Assembly (NCBI GenBank): GCA_900073065.1
Contig: FJOG01000044.1
Coordinates: 239,617 to 303,616, forward strand
Source: Phialocephala subalpina
Taxonomy: Eukaryota; Ascomycota; Leotiomycetes; Helotiales; Mollisiaceae
DNA length: 64,000 bases
Direction: 5' to 3'
The notes beneath the pieces were generated by a model that saw nothing but the letters and a program-made list of their open reading frames with translations, made no database searches and was not told where the DNA came from. The translations under genes and the position numbers were made by a program. Position 1 is the first letter of the stretch; each line of letters starts with the position of its first letter. Positions 32,639 to 45,800 of the stretch are shown here, one piece after another.

Positions 32639-35600
32639 ATGGACGAGCGTCTCAGTGGTGCTGAGGCCAAGCATGACATCCCGCCGATGTCGTCGGTTGA
32701 GAAGCAGCTTCTCGACGACGACGAAGACAAAGGTCACTATGTCAAAGACGAGCCCAATTCTCCCTTGTCCGGTATATCTGCCAAACTCAGCATGAGACGG
32801 CCGACCATGGAGCTTCCAAGAGAAACCGAGCAGCGTATTCATACCTTGGCAAGGGTGTTTTCCAATATGTCGACCGCAATAAATACGAGGACGACCAATA
32901 TCAATTCAACGACCAATGTCAATCCATTTCATGACGCCCATAATCCTATGCTCGACCCTTCCTCTCCCCATTTCAGTGCTGAGCATTGGGCAAAGGCCTA
33001 CCTAAGTGCTGTTGCTCGAGATCCTGATCGCTTTCCTCAACGCACTGCTGGAGTTTCCTATCGAGATCTGGACGTCTTTGGGTTCGGAAGTCGCACCGAT
33101 TATCAGAAAGATGTCCTGAATGTCTGGCTCCATGCAGCGGACCTCATAAGAGGCGCATTTCGGCACAAGGAGAGGATACCGATCCTCACTGATTTCGATG
33201 GGCTGGTGAAATCTGGCGAGATGTGTCTTGTCCTGTAAGTGTCAATTTCTTGGGGAACTATTCCTCATTTTGTGCTGTCTCATGAGTTATTGCTCCAATA
33301 CACCCCAGCTGTGATCTAGGCGCACTACTAAGACATGTATACGCACTCCTGAAATATTCTTAAGAATGGCAAACTGACTCCGAGATCTTGACAAACAGTG
33401 GACGTCCGGGAAGCGGGGTATCTACGCTGTTAAAGACTATTGCAGCCAAGACAGATGGTCTTTGGGTGAGCGAGCAAGCACAGTTTAATTACCAAGGTAC
33501 GTTTGAATCTCGCAGATCAATGTGCATTTTTTGATATCGAGAAACAGGTGTCACCAGAGACTACATGGCGTCCCACTTCCGTGGTGAAATGATATACCAA
33601 GCAGAAACAGATGTCCACTTCCCCCACCTGACAGTCGGCCAAACTTTGATGTTTGCTTCTCTCGCTCGCACACCGAAAAATCGACTTGAGGGTGTATCCC
33701 GAGACCGCTATGCCGAGCACATGAGAGACGTCGTCATGGCTGTCTTTGGTCTTTCTCATACTGTGGACACGAAGATAGGCAATGACTACATTCGTGGCGT
33801 GAGTGGTGGTGAACGCAAGAGAGTCAGCATTGCAGAAGTTCTCTTGAGCCAAAGTCAGATCCAATGCTGGGACAATAGCACTCGCGGACTTGACAGTGCT
33901 ACTGCTCTCCAATTTGTCAAGACCTTGCGGTTGGCTGGCAATATGACAGGTTCAACAGCTCTCATTGCCGCCTATCAAGCTTCTCAGGATATGTATGACG
34001 TGAGTGTCCCCCTGCTTCCTGTCTGTGGGCAGATTGTACTGACATAGTCTAGATCTTTGACAAAGTAGCCGTGTTGTATGAAGGTCGGCAAATCTACTTC
34101 GGCCCCCAGGAGCACGCCAAGCAGTACTTCGTCAATATGGGATACATTTGCCCACCCCGACAAACAACTGCGGATTTCCTCACATCATTGACCAATCCGA
34201 GCGAGAGGGTAGTCGCAGCTGGATGGGAGACCCAGGTCCCACGTACCGCCGACGAATTTGCTCAGAGATGGGCAATGAGTGAATACAAGATGCGTCTCCT
34301 TCAGGAGATTGATGATTTTGAGAGGCAATACGAACTCTCTGACACCCATCTCGAAAAGTTCAAAACTTCTCGGAGGGCCCAGCAAGCCTCGTCGACGTAG
34401 GTGCCTGACCTTCCCCAACTTGCGGATCACTTGCTAACACGTGACAGTCGATCAAAATCTCCCTACACGATCTCAGTTCCAATGCAAGTCAAGATTTGCA
34501 TCATTCGTGGGTTTCAAAGGCTTCTTGGAGACAAGACTTTCACCTCGGTTACCATAGCAGGCAATGTCGTTATATCTCTCGTGCTTGGGAGCATTTTTCT
34601 GAACCTTCCCGACTCGACGGCTAGCTTTTATGGGAGAGGTGCTTTGCTATTCGTGGTCGTCCTTTTCAATGCCCTGACCAGTGCTCTCGAGGTATAACCC
34701 CACACAACCAAGAAGAATGACTACTAATGCCCCCAGATCTTACCTATGTACGCCACGCGGCCCATCGTGGAGAAGCACGTCTCGTTCGCACTGTACCATC
34801 CCTTTTCCGAAGCCATCGCGTCCATGATCTGTGAGTTCCCCTCCAAGGTCGTTTGCGCCTTGGCCTTCAACATCCCTCTTTACTTCATGGCAGACCTGCG
34901 CCGCGAAGCAGGTCCCATCTTCGTTTACCTTCTCTTCGCTTTCACCTGCACGCTCACCATGTCAATGATTTTCCGCACCATTGCGCAGTTATCCCGGACA
35001 TTGTCACAAGCAATGGCTCCTATCGCTCTCTTCATCATCGGGCTGATCATCTACACCGGATTCGTTCTACCGATTCACAGCATGAAGGGGTGGCTGAGAT
35101 GGATCAACTATCTCAATCCGGTTGCTTATGCTTTCGAAGCGCTCATGGCAAACGAGTTCCACAACCGCGACTTTCCTTGCGCTCAATTCATTCCGGCAGG
35201 TTCGACGTATCTGAATGCCACTGGCACGGAAAGAAGTTGTCTTGTTGCTGGCGGTACTCCTGGATCCGATTTCATCAACGGCGATGCATACATCAAAGGT
35301 GTCTACAAATATGAGTACTCTCATCTGTGGCGGTACGTGTGATTCCTCGCTGTCATCTGCAACAAACTGACCAGAACAGGAACTTCGGAATTCTCATCGT
35401 TTTCATCTTTTTCTTTTCATTCGTGTACCTGCTAGCAGCCGAGAAGGTATTCTTCGAGATCTCAAAGGGCGAGGTTCTTATCTTTCGTCGGGGTCACAAG
35501 TCAATCGCCAAGACTACGCCATCTCGAGACGAAGAATCTCAGGGCACATATCCCAACGACAATCCCCCTACCACGTCGTCAACAAGAGCCTCGTTGTCCG

Positions 35601-37805
35601 GAGAAACCTTGGGTATTCAGCGTCAGACCGCCGTCTTCCATTGGAAAGACCTCTGTTACCAAGTCAACATCAAGGGAAAACCGAGAGTGATTCTCGATCA
35701 CGTGAATGGATGGGTGAAGCCCGGGACCTTGACTGCACTCATGGTAAGTCAGGCGCATCTGATCTTGGAAAAATAGCTGAGATGATAGGGTGCTACTGGA
35801 GCAGGCAAGACATCGCTTTTGAATGCGTTGGCTGATCGAGCTGACGTTGGTGTCATCTCCGGCGACGTTCTGACCAACGGCCATCCACGATCGAATTCAT
35901 TTCAGAGAGATACTGGATATGTTCAGCAACAAGACGTTCATCTTCCCACATCCACTGTGCGGGAGGCGTTACTATTCAGCGCATTCCTGCGACAGCCAGC
36001 TCATGTCTCGAAGAAAGAGAAGGCTAACTACGTCGAAGAAGTCATTCGACTTCTGGAAATGGAGGATTACTCGGATGCGGTGGTTGGCGTTCCAGGCGAA
36101 GGTAAGAATTGAGAAGTATGAAACTAGGTTCATTTGCTAATACCGAAGTAGGTCTTAATGTGGAGCAACGAAAACGTCTCACAATCGGCGTTGAACTTGC
36201 TGCTAAGCCCGGACTTCTTCTCTTCTTGGACGAACCAACTTCTGGATTGGACAGTCAAACAGCGTGGGAGATTGCGATGCTCATTCGGAAGCTCGCCAAC
36301 AACGGTCAAGCCATTCTTTGCACTATCCACCAACCTTCCGGTATCCTCTTCCAACAATTCGATCGCTTACTACTCCTGGCCAAGGGTGGTCGAACAGTGT
36401 ACTTCGGAGACATCGGCCCAGACGCAAAACAAATGATCAATTACTTCGAGAGACATGGTGCCAAGAGTTGTGAGCCACAGCAGAATCCCGCCGAGTGGAT
36501 GCTCGAGGTCATTGGCGCAGCTCCTGGTGTCACTGCAGATCGAGACTGGACCCAGACGTGGCGTGAAAGTTCTGAATTCACCTCCGTCATTCAGACTCTC
36601 CACGACATGCAACAGCAACTTCCGACAATGAATCCACAAGATGAGACTCAGCATTCATCCCAATCATTCGCTTCTTCGTTTCACTTCCAGCTATACATGT
36701 GTCTCAAACGAGCTTTCGAGCAGTATTGGCGCGACCCATCCTACATCTACGCCAAACTTGGATTGTGCTTCGCGACCGTGAGTGTTAATGCCCCCTTCTG
36801 AACCACATCTTACTAACTTGCAACAGAGTCTCTTCCTCGGCCTCTCATTCTTCAAAGAGCCCCTCTCTCAGCAAGGTCTCCAAAACCAAATGTTCTCCTT
36901 CTTCATGCTCCTCATGATCCAAGTCTTCATGGCCTACCAAGCAATGCCCAACTTCGTCACCCAACGGCTCCTCTACGAAGCTCGCGAACGGCCTTCCAAG
37001 ACCTATTCATGGGGCGCATTCATGCTCGCTAATATCCTTGTTGAGATCCCGTGGGCGAGTCTTGCTGCGGTGATTATCTTTCTCTGTATGTACTATCCGA
37101 TCGGTATGTATCATAATGCAGAATGGACAGATGCGGTAACGTCCAGGGGTGGATTGATGTTCTTGCTTGTGTGGACGTTCATGATGTTCGGCAGCACGTT
37201 TACGAATATGGTTGTTGCTGGTGTGGAGACGGCGGAAGTTGGCGCGATAATTGCTGTCCTTCTGTTTGCTTTCAGTCTGATCTTCTGCGGGTAAATCCTT
37301 CCTTCTCTTCTTTTCCACTTTGTATCAAGTGCTGACGAGTATCTGTAGAGTCTTAGTAACGAAGGACGACCTTCCCGGGTTCTGGATATTCATGTATCGC
37401 GTCTCTCCGTTCACGTACCTCCTGTCTGCCTTTCTATCAACCGGTCTTGCCAATGCACCAGTAACATGTGCCACCGCTGAGCTCGTCACCATCACTCCGT
37501 TCGCCAACCAGACATGCGCTCAATACATGGCTCCTTACATGCAACTTGCTGGAGGAATGTTGCTCAATCCAGATGCCGCCGCAGATTGTTTGTACTGCTC
37601 AATTGCGCAGACGGACGCCTTCTTGGCCAGCATCGGCTCGGAATTCAGCCAGAGGTGGAGGAATTTTGGGATCATGTGGGCTTATGTGCTTTTCAATGCG
37701 GCCGCTGCCGTAGCACTGTACTGGTTGGCGAGAGTGCCGAAGGGTTGGAGTATTGGAAGATTGTTTAGGAAGTTGATGCCGAAAGTTGTTGAAGAGGTTC
37801 ACTGA
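32639..37805 (+). CDS. PDR-type (ABCG) full-size ABC transporter
   Basis: Eleven exons (32639-33234, 33399-33496, 33548-33999, 34053-34396, 34448-34691, 34737-35332, 35380-35743, 35789-36101, 36152-36777, 36827-37290, 37349-37805) keep one frame and give 1517 residues. The layout is NBD1-TMD1-NBD2-TMD2, as in yeast Pdr5. NBD1: Walker [12 protein letters not shown] (about 200), signature VSGGERKR (about 315), Walker-B region [16 protein letters not shown]2: [11 protein letters not shown] (899), signature [12 protein letters not shown] (1002), [13 protein letters not shown] (about 1024). The unusual NBD1 Walker A, without Lys, and the NBD2 signature without SGG are normal for PDR pumps. But the residue replacing Lys is usually Cys and here is Val. 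It is a plasma-membrane exporter of drugs, plant defence compounds or lipids; substrate unknown. Intron 1 is long (164 nt), the others are 45-58. Confidence 0.93.
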
Positions 37806-38111
37806 ATGATCCTGCTCGCGTCGGAGAGTAGTCACAGGGAGCGAAGGGCTTTTCAATTTTCTCCGTCATTGATAGTTTGATACGCTCGCTTCATTTCGTT
37901 TATTTTCCAAAAGTGTTTTCAGATTTCGTAGTGTAAAATTTAGTGTTGGCGTTTCGTTCAACGTCTCTAGACTTATTTCCTCAAATATAGACTGGGAAAG
38001 TAAAGATGGGTATATTTGTTTTCAGCTCCTCTGACCGCATCCCCGGCATTGTTCCCATCCTTCATATGCTTGCTATTTAATAATCGCTGCCTACTAATTC
38101 TCATTCCTTCG
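37806..38111. other. short intergenic region between convergent genes
   Basis: About 300 bp between the stops of the ABC transporter and the minus-strand regulator. Nothing else is seen; it should hold both 3' ends. Confidence 0.45.
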
Positions 38112-39443
38112 TCATCCGACCAGCTCCCGTTGCCTCCTCACCTGTTCCGCAACGCCCTTGGGCCACTCCATAACTTCTCTCCACTCGTCGTCCAGCATAC
38201 CCGCGATGATCCCAATCATGCTACTCCCCAGACCCCTCACCCACCAGATATCCTCATACCCACACAGCAGTGCGGCGAAGTGAGCCAGAACAGCTAATGC
38301 TGCGGGGTCACGGCTATCCACCAGTACCATGTATTGTTCGGGAAAGACGATTGTCCAGATCAACATGATACCGATTGTGAACCTCTCGCTGGCGGTGGGA
38401 TGCGCCTCACGGGCGAACGTGAGGCGGAGCTCCTTGATTGCGTCGGCGAAGACTTCATTCCGATCCGAGGACCTGGAGTCCAGAGCGTCTGATTCAAAAC
38501 CCGAAGTCAGACGTGCAGGGCAGCAAGAATGTTCTAGAAGAGACAGACTGGCCTGTGCCGGAAATGAATCTGCTTCGGGAAGATGCTGGTTAACGATCTG
38601 AAGTAGAGGTAGAATCGTACTGGTGGTGAAAATCGAGAGAGACGGTAGTAGGATCCGGTTCACGCTTCGAAATAATCGGATTGCTTTTAGAAATTCGGAA
38701 AGGCTGTCTTGTTCATTGTTTTGCATCTGAGGTCGTGTTGTGGCGCATGCGGCCAAAGCAAGGGAGTGGATCGGTAACAAGCATGAGAACGCAAGAACGG
38801 CATCGAAGTTCGTCTCGTTGATTGTTTCCAAGGCCTTTCTGAACTGGGCGATGGCAATGTCTTGGTGCGTGGAGGCTTTGATTAGATAGCTGATCGAATC
38901 CGAAGATGCTTTGAGATAGCTGATATGTACGGCTGCTTGAGCCAGGAGTCCCCGGAGGAGGAACTTGTGCTGCAGTCCAATGCTAACCATGGTCGTTCGC
39001 CAGAGCTCTTGCTCGACAAGGACATTCGACATGGTGGCATAGGTGACCGTGGCGAAGAAGTGCATCAACTCCAAGTCAGAGACATCAAGGTCTTCATTGC
39101 CTGGAACAATGTGGGTTCCTATCCCGACTGGGATTGTGGAACTCCCAGGATTATTTGTCGCGTTGGAAGACTCTGGTGAAGAATTTGCTCTTAAGGAATC
39201 TCTCAGGGAGACGGCAGTAACTGGCAGATAGTTACAATCCACCTCATATTCAAGACAATTCAGGCAGTGTGGCCTCTCTTCACCGCACTATAAAGATGTT
39301 AGCGTTGCTCGAAGAGGGATGGAGTTCGGCGTGGGACTCTTCAGAGAGGTTCGTCTTAGCCTGGAACCACCAACCTTCACATGTCGCTTCTTACATGGGA
39401 CACAGCCCGTTCTAGACTTCCTGTGTGCTTTCCGAGTTGGCAT
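38112..39443 (-). CDS. Zn2Cys6 transcription factor
   Basis: Two exons, 39443-39375 and 39287-38112, with an 87-nt intron (GTTGGT…TTATAG) placed inside the zinc cluster as in many such genes, give 414 residues. The cluster is complete: Cys14-x2-Cys17-x6-Cys24-x6-Cys31-x2-Cys34-x6-Cys41, preceded by a basic start (PTRKAHRKSRTG). The rest is a mostly helical region of the fungal regulator type with a Leu-Leu-Pro-Ser-Leu-Ser stretch and ends in an Arg-rich tail. It is a nuclear DNA-binding protein, expected to bind CGG-type sites. The ATG at 39443 gives the usual short N-terminus; an in-frame ATG at 39515 would add 24 residues. It converges with the ABC transporter and precedes the monooxygenase gene; a regulatory link to either is only a guess. 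Confidence 0.85.
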
Positions 39444-39881
39444 CGCGAGTGTAAGATGTGGTTGCAGGTAGTGGAGATTTTGAGTTTTGAGGTTATGCGA
39501 AAGATGTGGCTGCACACCGCTAGAGCGAATGAGGTCATAGCGCCGGCAACATCAGCCCCAGGCCATCACGTGCATTTATCATTTCAGTACTCGACTCTCC
39601 CTAGAATGGGTCGAACTTAGACGTCCTTTGTCTAATTAGGAAAGAATGAAGTCAAATTTAGGCAGGTGGAGACTTCAGACAGTCTGGTGATTCCTGCGCG
39701 ACGCAGGTGCCCAAGCATCAACTGAACTTTCCCCCTTTCTTGTCTCGCTTGGCAACCCAGCGTCGTCTAATGTTACTCTATTCTTGCCGTTCGATGATGT
39801 GAGACGTCAGAAAAGTACTGACAAAATTATACTTATTAGAGTTCAGACCCATTGTCATCCCGGTCAAGGTTCGACCTCTCC
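39444..39881. other. short intergenic region
   Basis: About 440 bp upstream of the regulator and downstream of the monooxygenase stop. No coding frame with features. Confidence 0.4.
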
Positions 39882-42800
39882 TCATTTCTTGTACTGTTTC
39901 GCCAACTCATTGGCATGCAAAATCGCGTCCCTCGCCCCCTCCCATTTCTTCCTTCCATCTCTCCCAGGCACCTCAAAGTACCGATACTGAAAAGGTGTCA
40001 TCACATGTCTCATCATGAGTCCTGACATCTTTCTATCCTTCAACCAAAATCCCCATCCTTTCCTTCCATAGCTCAAATAGTCATCAACACCCGTTCCCGC
40101 TGCCTCATTCAAGAAATGCATGTAAGGACCTGGTCTCACGATACCCGTGTAGGCTGTCTCGGTGCTGTTGCGTGTCAGGGAGCGGACCCAAGCGTGGTGC
40201 TGCGAACACCATTCTGACATTTCCTGAAGAGAGGGAAGAGGGTAGGGATTCGTGGCTTTCCAGCACTGGGAGAGAGCCATTGTGGCGACGTCGATGACTG
40301 TGAATGCTCCATCGGTGAGGGCAATGTAGTTCATTACTGCGAGGGAGGAGGCGTATTTGGGTGCGAACATATTTTGGTAGAGGTTTGCTAGGCGGGGTTC
40401 TTGGGGATTTGCTGGTTTTGGCTTGTCTGTGTTGATGGGGATGACTGGGGCGAAAGGATCGTAGTCCCGGAAGATGTCGAAGTTAGGTTCGTATCCAGTG
40501 CACCAAATAACCGCATCTACCTCGAGCTTCGTGCCATCTGACAGCTCAACTTCTTTGCCTCCCAGGAAGCGCTTCACTCCATGCACGGACGTGATCTTCT
40601 TCTCCCTCAAACCAGCGACCAAATTATCGCTGATGATTGGCTGATGATTGGCCAACGATGGTGCAGGTTTCAGTCGCCATGAAGGATCCGGGTTAGGGAA
40701 ACCTTTCTTTGAGTATCCTTCGATTGTATAGTCGAATGACCATCTCGAGAAAGCGGGGAAGTGTTCATCGAGGAAAAACTTGGCGAGGTTGAGATTGCGG
40801 TTGATGACGAGATCGAGGGGTATACCTTCAATTATTCTAGGAAGCTAGTGATATTAGCTTGCTCGATCGGCAATTGCAAGTAAGGATTGAACTCACGATC
40901 TTGACACCTCCTCGATGAGAGAGGTAGATCTTCGACGCATGTCCGATCAGCTGTGTCGACGTATCAGCCCCGCTGTTGCCGATTCCTACGACCAAGACTC
41001 TCTGGGCTTTGAATTCGTCTGGTCTGCTCACGGGTCAGCACATTTCCATCATCTTCTCAGCTGTAACTCACTTCTTAAACGCCTGAACATGCCTCATCTC
41101 CCCGGTAAACTTCTCCATCCCCTCAATCTTCGGTGTTGTCGCTCGATCCGTAAGTCCCGAGCAAACAACCACTTTATCAAACTCCTTGACCTCTTCCCTC
41201 TCATCCCCACTCACAATACAAAGTTCCCATCTAGTGTCTGTGGGGTTACGTTTGATGTACTTGACAGATGTGTTGAATTGGATGTATTGCTCGAGGCTGA
41301 AGTGCTTGGCGTAAGATTTCATGTAGTCACATGTTTGTGCAGCGGTGAGATGGGCTGGCATTTCTAGGACAACATCGGTGGTCATGTTGGAATAGATATC
41401 ACGTGTTTTAGGCTATATGCCTAGCGTGAGCATGCTCTCCATAAGAGAGCAGGCCTCGAGCTCTTAGACTCGAGAAGACAATAACAATGAACCAGCACTA
41501 ATTTTATAATACGCTTTACCCCTCCATTATAAACGCGTACGCTTAAGTGATACGTATCTCCGATTATAGCGACACTAATTAGTTTGATCTCGACGCATGC
41601 GGAACAAATCAAATAATCCCTAGAATAATCTTTAATTAATTTCAAAGCATTACGCAGAGATACGTTAATACGCGATATACCTCGAAGAGTAAAAACCCTT
41701 TATTATAAACAAAGACCCGCTTATAAAGCCCCGACTTTATCTCGAATAAAGTACCTTCTTTTGCGCAATTTAAACCCGCTTATAAAGCCCCGATTAAGCT
41801 ATAAAAGAGAACCAATTTTACTACCGCAGTAGATTACAACTAGCTAACTTTCTGGCCTAAACTGCGAAAAGCAAAAATATTTTTCTTGAAACTTTAGTTT
41901 ACCTATAAGATCCCACGATAGCTACGAGAATAAAACGCCTTGCCTTAAGATTTAAACCCGCTTATAAAGCCCCGATTAAACCTTAAGACCGAGTTAATTA
42001 TTATTACGATAAGTAATAGAATTTGCGCTATTTATTTTACGCTTTTTGTAACTATTATTAAGTTACCGAATTGCGTTATTATTTTTGCGACTTTTTACGA
42101 ATTTCCTTTTTACTTATTTATTTACTTTTATACTCTAATAAAAGCCCATAAGAAAGTGGCTATATATATATATACAAAGGGGAGGAAAGGAGTATACTTG
42201 CGGAGGAAAAAAGGAAAAGGATAAGCCAAAATAAATAATAGTAATAATATTAGCTCGAACGAATATTACTAGGATATAAATAACTTAAACTTTAATATTA
42301 TACCTATAGAAATCTTAGAGTAATATATTAAGGATTATATTAAAAAATACGAGGATAATAATACTTATAATAGTATTTTATAGGAAACTTTCTAGGAAAA
42401 TTTCGAGTTATAAACTAAAGATACGTTTAGTAAAATTAAAAAGGTATTCCTTAAGACTTTATGTTTTACTTTTAAGCAAAAAGGCGTTTAAGTTAGCGAG
42501 TCAAAAAGCCAAAATATAGTAAAAACCCTTAGATTTACTCTCGAAGAAAAATAATAAACCAAATAAATAAATACTATTATTAACGAATAATTAGTAGAAA
42601 ATACGTTTAAGTCCCATTAAATTAATTACCATCTAGAAATAAACAAAGAAATACCTACTAGAAGACTATTTACTTTATTTAGGCTAATTATACTTAGATT
42701 AATTACGCCTTAATAATTGCTCGTAAAAATAACCGCAAAAAAACCTCTTATAGAAAACTAACGAAAAAAATAACTTACTATAAATAATTACCCTATAATT

Positions 42801-45800
42801 TATTTATAGCTATTAGATTAATCTAAGCCCTTAATACTTTATTAGCCTAATCTCTTATTATTCTTCTAGAAATCATAATAATAATCTTAACCCCAATTGT
42901 CGATATAATCAGGTGATCGCTTAGCGATGGGGTGGAGGGGCGGATTCAAGGGTAGATAGAGGGGTGGAGCTCTAATCTTTATCACCCTAGCAACCATTGT
43001 CTTAGTATCTCATTTCCTTAATTATATAGGTAGTTAGGTGCCCCTTCTAAAAAGGGGTAGAAATAGACCAAATAGAACAAAAAATGTATTTATTGATATT
43101 AGACTAAAATCTTAGTATTTAATAATAACCCCGGACGTTCCAATACTAATTAGTGGTTAATCTAATCGTTTGACCATAAAGCAACTAGGTTACTTACGAA
43201 GAGGCAGCAATTAAATAAAATCGATCGAAAGGAAAAAGCCAGATTACACGCAATTTGTAGTCTCAACTAGACGAGAGAGAGAGTAGCTTTTGCTTATGCT
43301 AACGGAGACCCCTAAACCTCCAAAGGATACTGAGATCCCACGCCCGTCTTGTTTTCCGCGCCTGAAACTGGTTAATTCTTTACTTTACGCTTCACCGCGT
43401 ATTTCCGGCGAGTATTTCACTATAGTTTGCATAATAATCACTACGAGCCTGATACGAAGACTCGTCGAACTATTATGTTTGCCGAGCAAGATACGATCTA
43501 GTAGATTACTCTCACCGAGCACGATTATATTCCCTCAGAGCACGGTTTTGACTAGGGAGGAGCCTTATCATCGACTTACTTTCCCCTTGATTCGATATAA
43601 TATACACGAGACTAGATATAAAGCTTTAAGGCTAAGGGAAATCGGGATTAGGGACTATGGGTGAAATATAGAGAAATATTCCCGGTATAAACGGAGGATA
43701 TATTCGAGACTAAAATAAATAAGGATACGAGAGGAGATTTGCGTGAAGCTTTGCGAACGAGCGGAGTATAAGTGTCGATAAAGCGGTTTATTAGAGTCTC
43801 GAGACTACTGGCAGATATAGCCAACGAGGAAGAACCATTAGACTAGCCAGATAAGGAGGTTTAAGTAATAAGCTTAGGGGGAAACTTTAATTTATAGTGG
43901 AACACGCAAGACCCGAAGGCAATAAAAGCGCGATAGCGAGTATTTTCAGCGATATTTATCTTATAACTTATCGAACTCAAGGATAAGCCATAACTACTAA
44001 CTATATTTGCCTTATTATAACTCCAATCGGAGGCCCTACTAATGATATTCATAGAGCATATAATACCTGTAAAATACTTTCTAACGCCTAAGAAGATTTT
44101 ATCGCGTAGCTCGACCCCGAGACTTTAATACCTAATAATAATTTTATTATTATTTATATTATTAAAAGTTAAGAAAGTGCCAGAGATTTTATTATTTTGA
44201 TTACCCCAGATAACGCATGGATCGGGACGAGGACTCGCGACCCTAATGAAGATTTATAACGAGAAACTCAAATACTATAAAGGCAAGGATTCACTTAATA
44301 TATCTATTTGAGTGTTTAAGGATTTATATCCCAAAGTAGGCATCAAATCGGAGGAGTATTATAACGCGTTCTCGATTATGCTTACTGGCGAGGCTAGCGA
44401 GTTTTACTACCAGAAACTCGCTAGGAAAAACTTTTCTTTCGATAAAATAGTTAAGATTATAAGATTAAACTTTAAGACCGAGAAGCGCCGAAACCGAATA
44501 CTTAATTAGTAGAATATAGTTACTCTTATTACGGTATAATCTTAGAACCCCGATAAGATAATTTTAGAGTGTTTTAAGATTTTAAGACGCGAGCTAATCG
44601 ATAAATAATTTAGTTTACGCGACGAGATATACTCGGAAACTATTATTCGAGATAAGATTTATCACGCTTACCGAGACGCATTAGAATGCCATTATGCATT
44701 TCTTAGACTATTAGGAAACTTTTAGTTTATATGCGAAGACGTACAAATAGCTTTAGCACTTAGAGCAGAAATTAAAATAAGCTTTAGAGCCTATCCGATC
44801 GAGAGAAAAGCGCGAGACGAAAAAGACAAAATACTCTTAGTAAACCGGAAATACTTTGGGAAGAGCACATGGTACGGAGACCGCTTTACTCGTAGTGCCT
44901 AAGGGACGAGATAAACTAAACAGAAATGTTTTGTATGTAAGAAACCGAATTATTAGAGTATTTAGTATACTCTAAAGGAAAGGCAGAAAGTATATATAGT
45001 CTTTAAGAGATCATGAGACCCCCCCGGCAAGGATACGAACAAAATAATCTAATATATTACTAAATTCGAAGGACTTGAGCTAAACGCTACAAAAAACTAT
45101 AAGTAATTCGTCGACGAGCTTATAGAAGTAATTAATTTATCGAGAAGCTATATCATATAATCGGATTATTTCCTTATGATATCTTATGGTATAATCGATA
45201 GAATTAAGACTATCGAGTTATTTAATTAGTAGTTAATTTTCTATGTGTTCGCGAAAACCATAATACACCTAGTATCACCGATAATATATACGAATACGGA
45301 AACGTTTTTGATTACCTGGTACTCATTAAATGTTTTTATGGGTATTATGATTAATACTAAAGCAGTTTAACGCTTAATAGCCAAAGAAAACTAGTTTTAG
45401 CCCTTTAGCGAATTTGAGACGTTAAGCTAAATAAATCACGAGCCGGAAAAACTATTATTAAGTTTGGGATTAGATAAACTTTATTACTTGGTATTATTAA
45501 TATCAAGATACTAATTGGCCAGATTACGTTTCACGTGGTGCCAACTAACGTGCTATTCTTATTTTGCCTTCGAGATATAAATAAGCTACGCGTTAAATTT
45601 GATAATCTCGATAATATGCTTATTTAAGGTAACGCGCGCATGCTTATTATCAGGGCATTCAAATACCCGTGGATACTTTTAGACCCACTAGAGAGCCTAG
45701 TTTATACGAACCAAAAAGCCACGATTATAAAGGCTAATACGTGCCACTTAACCAAAATAAAACTATAACGATTATATAAACGCTTTAGATACCCATTAGT

